From: Crocodylus rhombifer
Lineage: Eukaryota; Chordata; Crocodylia; Crocodylidae
Reading direction: 5' to 3'
Assembly: GCA_038503035.1 (NCBI GenBank)
Contig: JAVSML010000944.1
Span: 1 to 64,000 of the forward strand
DNA: 64,000 nt
Shown here: positions 55,543-64,000 of the stretch, piece after piece
Numbering within the stretch: position 1 is the first letter of the stretch
Layout: each line of letters starts with the position of its first letter
Made by a program: the position numbers and the translations under genes
The notes under the pieces: model-generated
Told to the model about the DNA's origin: nothing
Database searches by the model: none
The model's input: the letters and a program-made list of their open reading frames with translations, nothing else

Positions 55543-58500
55543 ATGGTGAGTGCGAGCCGGGGGCGCCTCACTCCCTGGTCCCTTTGTATTTGGGAGTGTT
55601 GGTGGTTAGTGGGGGGGGCTCTAGTGGGTGGGGGGGAGGGAAGGGAAAGCGGTGAGGGTGACGCCGCGGCGGTGCCGATTCCAACGTCCGGAGCGACCGT
55701 TAGAACGTTGCGCGCGGGGGCAGTTGGAGGTAACGGTCCCTCGGGGGGGGAGCTCCCGCCCCCCCCCCCCCCCCCCCCCCCCCCGAGGTCATACATTACT
55801 TTCATTATTGTCTGTCTGTCTTTTTTTTTTTTTTTTCTTCTTCACCCTGTGGAAGGATTTTGCTGCACTTCCATGAGGGCTTCAGCCCCAGTTACTCACA
55901 AACTTAGGGCAAAGTAAAGGTAACATCTGCACTCGATTTGCATGAAGGAGGTTCCTCTTTTGGGAAAGCTTGGAGCTGCATAAACAAATGTTTCCAGCAG
56001 AGCTGCAGGTTCATTTAAAAAAAGGGTGGGGGATGGTGAAAAGGGTACCAATATCTGTATTGCGGAGGCTCTTAATTTTGTAGGTGGTTCTAGAAAGTAC
56101 TTGGTGTTTATTTTGGTGGTGGTGAAAGCATTCTGGTTAATCTATATATGCCTTGATTCCTGTATGTAGTGATAGCCTTCTCTTTTGATGGGTAGGAAAT
56201 GGTTGGCACCCTTACTTTGCTGACTTATGATACATCCTTGCGTATTTGGTCAGCTGTGTAACGCTGGCCTTGCAGATCGGATATAAGCTTTCTGTATTGC
56301 TGCAGAGGGACTTGTGCTACTTAGTCTTGTCACTAGCATCTGCCTTTCTCTAGGAAACAAAATAGAGCGGTCTGCAGGTCTTGAGCAAGCTGTATCTAGA
56401 GATGGGTGTGTCTAGGAGGCATTGCTAAACTTGCTAAGTTCTTTAATACGGGCTAAAATGACTTTGCACAGAGTACATGAACTGTGGTACATGTAACCCT
56501 AGTTCTGAGTAGCAGTATCTGACTTGTAGTGCTGATGTTCAGGGCAGCAGAGCTGCCCACACTTGGCATTAGGGACTTGCACCTGTTAAGTGCACCAAGT
56601 TCTGGAACAGAATGGCATTGCTTCTGGTGCTGGCTGATTTTGTTCAACTCTGCTTCCTGCTCTGAAATAGACTTTGAACTGTTTAAAGTCCTCTGCTAAC
56701 TGCTGAGTAGTTGAAGGTCTTGACTTATGCAGCTCTGCCTGTAGAGGCTGCATGTTCCTAAGGTGTAGGAGCAAACTGGTAACTCCATTATCTCTTGCTG
56801 CGAGTTCTCTGGTTGCTGTCTTCATCCCCTGATAACAGGTAGCATGCCAAACCAGAGCCCTAATTGTGCCTACAAAAAAAAAAAATGCAGTTTGGTGATG
56901 CAGGCTAGTTTGGGGGGGGAAATTGAACAAATAATATTATGTGAATTTCTAGTACACTAGAAATTCACAAGAGGCTTTTCATCATAGCATTTAAAACTGG
57001 TGTGTGTCCTTGGAGTTCTACAGGCAGTTAGCCAGTGATGATAACCTTTTTAAGACTATTATTATTATAATAATACTGCCCTTGAGTCTCTTCTTCCTCC
57101 CCCCCCCTTGGAATCAGAACATCATAAAGCTAGTTACCAGCAAGTCAAATAGCTACGAAACTGGCAGATGCTTGGCTGTATGTTCTGGAAGATCTAAGCA
57201 GATGTTTCTGAAAGTTGTCAGGATGCAGACCTTTGATAATGCACATCAGTGTACACATGAGCAACCAGATCAAATGCTGAGAGGAGGGCTTTTCTTAAGG
57301 CCATTAAGGAAATGTAGCCTTTTGTAGCTGCTACTTGAGCTTCAGGGCTGAAGTAACATCTGCTGTATGCCTTTCAACTGTATCGGGTAGAAGTGACTGG
57401 TGAAGCCACTTACCAGCAGTTTTGCTGACCCCGCCCTCCATTGCTGTTGCGCAGCAGTCCCTGCAGAGCCCTGCTCTGCAGGGTACAGATGGTGTTTGTT
57501 CAGTCCTGCCCCACCTCCAGTACAATTCCACTGCATTATTTGTTATCTCTCATTGTCATGCATCTGAAGCTTCAGTAGCCTAGCTGATTCCAAACCCTGT
57601 GCCCATGGCATGGCCCTCAATACTAGCAAATAGGATAAAATACCTGGATAGTGATCTATTGATGTGCCATGGATTGTCAGAAAGGAAGGGTTTTTTTGTT
57701 TTGTTTTTTAAACAGACTGATTGATTAACTTGGAGACTTTTATTAAGTTTAACAAATGTATGACTTCCATAACAGTAAGTAGAACTTCTCTTTTTTTTTT
57801 TTTTTTTTTTCTTAACTGTAGGTTTAAGTGAATTGGGTTTAAACACTGAAAGCTGTAGGTTATAAATCATTCTGTGCAAATGGAATGCTTCTGTTTTTAT
57901 TCCACTTGAACTGCTGGGGCAGTAGCTAGGAGGATAGGATTTGTTTGGCACTGCTCTGCGCTAGGTGATACTCCCCAGGCAAACAAATATCTGATCTCAG
58001 CTAACTAGCACTACACTCAAATGTCAAAACTTGAAAAAAGCTTTGTAGCATTGTATGACTGAATCTGACCAAACTGGCTAGCATGCTAGGAAGAGCTTGA
58101 CCACTGTTAGCTGGGATGGGTAGCAAAGCAGCATCCCTGCTGTTTTACCAGTGAATACTGCCTGGCCTATTCTGCAACTGTTTGCAGTAAATTCTGGACT
58201 AGTGTGTGCTTAATCCCAAGTCCATACAGTGTGTTGCATTTATCTTTCAGTTGCGTGCAACTAGCAGCTGTTTTTTAGCTTTTGTTTCAGATAATTGAAC
58301 TTGTATTCGCGTTTGTAGGTAGATTCCCCTTCTGTATTTATGTAAAACCCAGCTTTCTGAAGTGCCAAGTAAGTTATTAACTTTAATGCAATATGTAGTT
58401 CTTGTATAGAGTTGTCCATCTTTTAAAAAAGACAGACAAACTACACAAACAACCCTTTCTCCCCCCCCCAAAAAGCCCAAAGTAAGTTTTCTTATTTCTT

Positions 58501-59905
58501 TCTCCCCGTACCTTAAATTGCATCTTGTACATTTTTCTTTATTCCCTTTTCCACAATAGATGAAGTGAATCTTATTCTTGCCTAAACAGATTTCTGTGCT
58601 GGAGCAAAATGAATTTTTGGTTTTAAGAAACCAAAAAAGTCAGACAACATTGTCAGCAAGATGAAGCTGTATGTAGTCCTTTCTGTCAAGACAGTTCAGT
58701 TTTACTGATCCATGTTATAATCAGTTGCTTTACTAATAAGGGGATAGAAAAGCAGTTGCTTCTAGGCATTGTTTCTAGCTGTCCATGCAATGGGCTCTTA
58801 CTTAAGGCTATGATCATTCAGGTTTGTTTTCTGTTAGTTGAATTTTAATGAAGTTTGTCTTTTCTGGTTTTATTTTTTTGCAAGAGCCAAGCAGCTGAAG
58901 TTTGTTTGAAGGTGACCTGAGCTTGAAAATTGAGGGAGGTCTTCCAGAAACTGCACTTTTTTTTTTCTTAAGTACAGGGTGGGTGTTTTGGTTTGTGGTT
59001 TTAAGGTGCCAACAAATATGTATTTGTATCTTTCAAACTTCAGTTGCATTTAGCTACTGAACTTCAGCTGCTGTATAGTCAGCCAAAAACTTGAAATGGT
59101 ATTACATTTTAAACATTTTTCTTAATCAGTTTTCTATATTGACTATCATTGGCAGTGTTGTGTTTGGGTCTTAGATCAGCAGTTTTCAACCTATTCATTT
59201 GTGGACCCCTTTAAATTGTAAGTGTGGGTGTCCACGTACTTTTGAGTAGTCATCTTTCATGGATCCCTTGGGCATAGTCTGCAGACCCCAAGGAGTCCAT
59301 GGACCACAGGTTGAAAACCACTATTTAAATCATGCCTGAAAAGTTAAGGTCACACAATGCATAAAATTAGAGCAACTTTGTATGGGGCCATTTTGGTGCT
59401 TGGGTTTCCCTTCAAAATAGGCTTTAGTTTGAATCTGAAACTTGCAGGAGAACACAGGACAGATTAAAGATGCTGCAAGTAGGTAAGGACTTGTTACTGT
59501 AGTTGTACTTGTATGTTTGCTTTTTAACACCAGGTTAAGGGAACTGAAGCTCGGGGGAATGTAGTTGGATGTAGGTTCTTGATAACTGCTTCATATTTTA
59601 ACTTGGCTAGGTATTAGATGACCTAGATCAGCTCAGGAAACTATTGGTAGCAAGTTCTCTTAATAATTGAGGTATGTATGTGTTGTAACTTCCTAGCAAA
59701 GAGGCTACCAAATTTTAAAAAAGCATCTTTATCTTTGGGATTAAGTAGGAAATCCAAAATAAGCACCAAAGAGAAACTACCTTGAAATACCTGCAGAAGC
59801 AATTGAGGCATAAATTTTTAATTCATTCCCTAATGTCTTGCTGAATAGTAATACTGTTTTTCTTTATATTACAGGCTGATCAACTGACAGAAGAGCAGAT
59901 TGCAG
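55543..59905 (+). CDS. CALM2: calmodulin, exons 1-2 (5' end of gene, partial)
   Basis: Calmodulin is the cytosolic and nuclear EF-hand calcium sensor that binds and regulates kinases, phosphatases and channels. Exon 1 coding is only the ATG at 55543-55545 in a strong Kozak context (GAGCCACCATGG), split directly by donor GTGAGT. Exon 2 is 59875-59905 (31 nt), after a polypyrimidine acceptor (TTCTTTATATTACAG) and before donor GTAAGG. It encodes ADQLTEEQIA plus the first base of the next codon. ATG-only exon 1 and 31-nt exon 2 are hallmarks of vertebrate CALM genes. The 144-nt exon with the first EF hand is not in the window. Codon choices (CAACTGAC, GAGCAGATTGCAG) look more like CALM2 than CALM1 from memory, so the paralogue is probable, not certain. 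An intact spliced gene, not a retrocopy. Confidence 0.9.
55743..55784. repeat. G-run followed by C26 homopolymer
   Basis: GGGGGGGG (55743-55750), AGCTCCCG, then 26 C's, about 200 bases inside intron 1. The two runs are complementary and could form a hairpin. The exact length may be affected by sequencing error. Confidence 0.9.
56941..56968. repeat. perfect 13-bp inverted repeat in intron 1
   Basis: GTGAATTTCTAGT, two bases (AC), then ACTAGAAATTCAC. AT-rich flanks. No transcription unit of its own recognised. Confidence 0.9.
59178..59323. mobile_element. non-autonomous hAT-type element in intron 1
   Basis: Ends AGCAGTTTTCAACC and GGTTGAAAACCACTA. The flanking 8-mers cttagatc and tttaaatc agree at 6 of 8 positions. 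About 146 bp, containing GTGGACCCCTTT and CATGGACCACAG words that mirror each other. Confidence 0.7.
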
Positions 59906-60877
59906 GTAAGGTTGCATCTATGCAGGTAAACATTGTATTGGCAGTGTCATTTGATCTTAATATCAAACATAAATATGATGGATCATTTTAGCAACTGAGT
60001 AACTTAAATCTTTTATCTAGTATAAACAGAAAAGTCATCTCTTAAGTATGTGAAGCAGAACCTGAAGCTTGGTTTTTCACTAAAATAACATTGCATACAA
60101 GCTGCTTATAATTCCAGTATTAATATAAACAGACAGGGGTAGGGAGGTTACCATCCTAACTTGTTTTGTGTATTGATATCATAGCCTCAGATTTGTGAGA
60201 GGTATTGCTAAATTGCTCTAAAGCTTTTCAAAGTAGACTTGTGGCAGAGTGAGATGGCCTTTTTCTAAAGACTTTACAATGTATATATGGCTCAGTGAGC
60301 TTGCAAAAAGTACATAGGGCATTTAGCTCAAGTGACCAAACAGAGAAATCTGCTTACTAATAGTGTGACGGTCTAACAGACTTCAGTTAGCCTTTCTTGG
60401 ACTGACAAATAAAGAGGTAACTTGCAGAACACATAGCAGAACTCTTTGGTTTTTAGCTGTCTTTGGTATAATGTCTTGGCGATTTTTATAGAACTTGAAT
60501 CTTGAGTTGCAGTTTAACTAGTTAGTGTTGCGAGGCGGGGGGGTTATAGTGGGGTTTTTGTTTGTTTGTTTGTTTGACTGAGTCATGCTATTAAACTAAT
60601 ATAAGGAATCCTGTCTAGAAGTAAGTGAAATAAAGACTATTTTTGAGATGACCAGGTTGTGACTTGTATAAAATGGTACTCTCTCATTTGTGGTGTGTAG
60701 TTTTTTTGTTTGTTTGTTTTTGTTTTGTTTTTTTACTAGAATAATATGCATGAAGGTGGTTGATATTTGTGTATTATTGCTCTTCAAGCATCAAACTCAC
60801 AGTGAAAGGAAATGAATGTTATGCCTGCAACTGTCTTGTGAAGTATATCTGACACCTTTTGGGGGTGTCGTTTAAAG

Positions 60878-61142
60878 CTCCAAAGTGGGGTGCACCCACC
60901 CCAGGGGATGTGGGAAGAAAATAGTCAAACTTCTTTTTTTTATTTTTATCCAAAAAAAAAGGGAGAAATTAAGCTTTACTAATATTTAATGTAGGGATTG
61001 ACACTGGCACCCTCACTTGGTCTATATGTCAGGCAGTCATGTGTTTTTTTTATAATTTTTAAGAAAATATTTATATTTATAGGGGGGTGTGCTCAAATTT
61101 TTTACTGATAGGGGTGTGCAGTCAAAAATTTGGAGACCACTG
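60878..61142. mobile_element. candidate hAT-type element in intron 2
   Basis: The right end AAAATTTGGAGACCACTG is a typical hAT terminus read backwards. The left end CTCCAAAGTGGGG is eroded. Flanking 8-mers gtttaaag and ctttagag agree at 6 of 8. Interior is C/G-poor with A-runs. Confidence 0.45.
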
Positions 61143-61777
61143 CTTTAGAGAGGAAACTTTTTTGTTTTGTGTTTGTTTGTTTGTGTTTTTTTTAAGAACA
61201 TTTTTCAATTTGAAGAATTGCTAGAGAGCCTTGTATGTAACTTTTGGCTAAGAGGTGAATTTATTCTTTTATTTCTAAAGTTGGGCTTTTTTTTTTTTTG
61301 GACCTGTAGAATGGTATTACATCAATAAAATAAACATGCTGTTGGGTTTTCATATTTGGATGCTTCAAGGTCTAAGCTAAAGAAAAGCTTTCAGGTTGTG
61401 TGTATTTTTTTGCCAGAACAGACTTCAGTCCCATTGATTTATTTTTATTACCTTTTTTAATTTTATACTTAAGTATTCATCTCTTTAAGGTTGGGTTGCT
61501 TCAGTACTGTGGACCTAAGTATATGCAAGAGGTTCAATATCTGACCTTATTTTAGGCCCAAGATGCATGTTGATAGCCTTACTAAAAAATAAATAAAGCT
61601 TTTGGATCTTTTCAGATTTGGGACTTGTCAAATCTGGTGAGATCCTTCAAATAATGCTTAGTTGATTCAAATGGACCAACTTGGATAATCTTGGTAGCTA
61701 GATTTTTTTTTTCCAGTTTGTGCATTTAACACTTTGACACCTGTCATAGTGTTTTGAATACTACGTTCAGGGCACTA

Positions 61778-61984
61778 CAGCCGAGGTAGCCAACCTGAAG
61801 CATTAATGCCACAAGTGGCAGGGGCTGCCTTTGTGTACCATGCAGCAGATTCAGGACAGGACTAGCAGTGTGGTGGCAGACCCAGCAGGAAGCAGCACAG
61901 CAGATTGGCCCAGGGGAAGGGGATTAGTGGTGCTTGGGGAGTGTGGGGTTCATTTTGGGCATGCCTGCCAGGACTGTTGACCCA
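61778..61984. mobile_element. candidate hAT-type element in intron 2
   Basis: Left end CAGCCGAGGTAGCCAACCTG; right end GCCAGGACTGTTGACCCAC, whose reverse complement GTGGGTCAACAGTCC fits a CAG.G.TGG.CAAC terminus. Internal text resembles the GTGGCAGGGGCTGCC words of the 3.4-kb element. No clear target duplication. Confidence 0.45.
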
Positions 61985-64000
61985 CATCACATTAGAATAC
62001 TTCCTCATGGATATACTTGACATGAGAAACCTGGTCTTTCATGTGGGACTGATACACCGTGAGGAGCCACTGAAAATCCTCTGGACACCAATACAGTTCT
62101 TGCATAAGTGAAAGACAGGAGAAATGGCTGTCTAAAATTTGTGGAGATTGAGGAAGAAAAGCTTCCAGAAGTACTTATCTGATGGTCTGGGTTTATGCTA
62201 CACAGTCAGCAAGTGCCAGGGCATGTTCTCTTTCAATATCCTGGAACTCCTGAAGTAAATAATGGTAGGGTCTGGTAGGAAAATTGCCCTTAAGAAGTAT
62301 GTATTTGGCTAGGGTATTTTGCATCCATTACAAGTAAGAAAGATCTGACTTAATATGTTGGCTTGTTCAACAAATTTTGATTTATTTTTTTTTTCCCTAC
62401 CATTTTGGAGCCAATGCAAGGAATCTACTGAATTCTGTTTTGTCTTATGGTTCATCAGAACTGATGCCTTCTTTTTATAGGAACCTCCTTTAGGTGATGT
62501 GGAAAATGAAAATCTACTTGAAGTTGCAATGTTGATAGCTGCTAAGCAAATCCGATTGGGAAGCCAGATGTGAAAATCCAAATGCCTCTTGCATTCTTCA
62601 AACCTCCTTTCATCAACTTGCCTGTTTTTTCATCAGTTTACCAGAGGGACTGAACTTTTTTTATACTGAGATACTTCAAGTAAAACAGTGATTAATTAAG
62701 TTACCCCCTTTCCCCCTTCCCCTGGAATTGTTCCTGACTTGATGATTGACTCCATGACTTGAACCTGGATGAGACCAGGGAATGATAAGTTTTGTTTTGG
62801 GGTGGCTTTTTGTCCTATATTTTTTTTTTCCTCAGCTGAGCTTGGGGTTCACCATGATTGAAGGAGAAATGGCAAGAGGCAGTTGACTGCCTAACTCTCA
62901 AGTAGAGGCTTCTTGTCAGAAAACGGATTTATGCCTAAATTTGCAGGATGGGCATGAAACTAGGATTGGCTGCTGCTTGAGCTGTTGGAATTCTGACAGT
63001 TGTCTTAAAGAGTATGTCTGGAATTTAGTATGCATACAGTTATACTACCTCATAGTCTTTGGCTGCCATGACAACTAGACTCTTACAAGGAGCTTAAGAC
63101 TTAAAAGAATGGAACTTTAAATCCAGTATTTTTATTGCTGGCCATTGGAGGATTACTGTGCAGAAGGCCAGTTGACTGACACTTGTCTTGAACTTGATCT
63201 CCTGTGATTTCACCCATGTATGTCCTTGTGACACCTTAGTGAAAGAAGGTTGAAGAGGTAGTGGCAAGGATCAGTCTGAGTTCCTTGAATGCATGACAGT
63301 ATTTTGGAATTTATCATAATTGTACAAAAACTAGTGGTTACTTGCTTCAGGAAAACATCTGAAGTCCATGTTGGAATCTTCTGACTTGGTAATTGCTTAG
63401 GGAATCCATGTGGCCTTCACTTGTGGTGACTGCAGTGTTGCACATGAAAAGACTCCAGATAATGTTTGATCCTTTTTTTTAGGATTACAGTTGAAGCTGA
63501 AAGTACTGAAAAATGAAGTATTAATTGAGAATCTGATCTGGGGAGTAGACCAACGTAAAATTTTAGAGACTTGAAGATGGCTTTTGTTCTGGGGGAGAAT
63601 GGGATCAGAACAATAAAAGTAGTAGACCACTTTCTGCTTTTTTTCTCTTAGAAATGATAGGCTTACTGCATGTGAGGAAGAACCATTCTTTTTGGCTCCT
63701 GCAGTTTTTTAGGCAGTGTCCTTTTTTTTTTAGTGAATTCTTCCAATATGGCATTAAACTGATAGCATGTCTCCAGGTGATCCTTTAGAACAGTCTCTTG
63801 AGCAAAGGCCTGACAACTAAATGCATCTGCTTCTAATCTCAGTTGTCCACTCCCACTGGAGGTTATTGAAAAATGGCAGCAAAATAACTTGAGGAAACAC
63901 TGAAAAATCAAACCTTGCTTTGGAGCATTTCAAGGCTGGATGCAACAGACCTGGTCTTCTGGACAACATAGTTGTTCATAAAGTCTGCTTGTATCTTGCA

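Larger units (their letters stand above)
54780..55760. promoter_or_regulatory. CpG island and promoter of the calmodulin gene
   Basis: A sharp change from AT-rich DNA to very GC-rich, CpG-dense sequence just upstream of and across exon 1. Contains an NF-Y-type CCAAT box (GCCAATCAG, about 55117-55125), a near-palindromic E2F-type site (TTCCCGCGCGAAA, 55213-55225) and a GC box (GGGGGCGGGGGA, about 55298-55309). The transcription start is not determined; sequence around 55410-55460 (GAGGTTTATGAGGCGCTGC) is the likeliest area. This arrangement is typical of a broadly expressed housekeeping gene. Confidence 0.85.
55546..59874 (+). other. intron 1 of the calmodulin gene
   Basis: 4.3 kb between the ATG exon and exon 2. 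It contains a 26-base C-run (55759-55784) preceded by a G-run, a 16-base T-run (about 55821-55836), an ATT-rich patch near 57060, a poly-T at about 57791-57810, a perfect short palindrome (56941-56968) and an hAT-type element (59178-59323). No other coding exon seen; the frames here are shadows. Confidence 0.85.
59906..64000 (+). other. intron 2 of the calmodulin gene (runs off the window)
   Basis: At least 4.1 kb. No exon 3-like coding sequence (F.EAF.LFDKDGDG type) was found to the end of the window. T-rich overall with (TTTG)n stretches near 60557-60576 and 60700-60735. Two hAT-type elements are listed separately. Short frames throughout have no domain. Confidence 0.7.

Noticed and set aside
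55543..59905. Calmodulin retrocopy (processed pseudogene)
   Set aside because: The coding text is split by two introns with proper donor and acceptor sites and has its own CpG-island promoter, so it is an ordinary spliced gene.

Overview
The window is nuclear DNA from a vertebrate, most likely a sauropsid and probably a crocodilian. It contains the 5' part of a split calmodulin gene behind a CpG island, several CR1 LINE tails, MIR-type SINEs, many short hAT-type elements with 8-bp target-site duplications, and sequences derived from U2 snRNA. U2-headed SINEs and Tx1 LINEs are described from crocodilian genomes, which is the main reason for that choice. There are no bacterial genes, operons or CRISPR arrays. 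Nearly every open reading frame is a chance frame or a decayed transposon frame.

Layout: 1-12.5 kb is AT-rich intergenic DNA with scattered small elements (hAT-type copies, a MIR, a recurrent MITE family). 12.5-17 kb holds duplicated LTR-like DNA, a gypsy integrase fragment and a 150-bp inverted repeat of 90% identity. 18.4-25.1 kb is an old plus-strand endogenous retrovirus (LTR end, primer site, gag, protease, start of RT). A minus-strand CR1 and a minus-strand Ty3/gypsy element split it. The gypsy element carries an integrase C-terminal module immediately ahead of its RT. 25.4-26.1 kb is a cluster of long hairpins. 27.7-32.5 kb has two CR1 tails, one carrying an hAT element with a perfect target duplication, and an RT fragment of another LINE. 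33-35.6 kb has LTR-like DNA with CCAAT/TATA boxes, three 100-bp tandem units and a large palindrome. 42.2-48.9 kb is the most striking part: a nearly full-length but decayed Tx1-like LINE embedded in U2 snRNA-derived sequence, with the U2 5' segment on both sides. From 48.9 to 54.4 kb there are further small repeats.

The only convincing host gene is calmodulin, probably CALM2, on the plus strand. It has a CpG island at about 54.8-55.8 kb, exon 1 ending right after the ATG at 55543-55545, and exon 2 (31 nt) at 59875-59905. The next exon is not in the window. The 54 kb upstream reads as an intergenic region that accumulated nested insertions. From the nesting: the retrovirus is older than the CR1 and gypsy inside it; the Tx1 LINE is older than a MITE that itself holds another MITE; and one hAT family jumped into both a CR1 and the U2/LINE locus.
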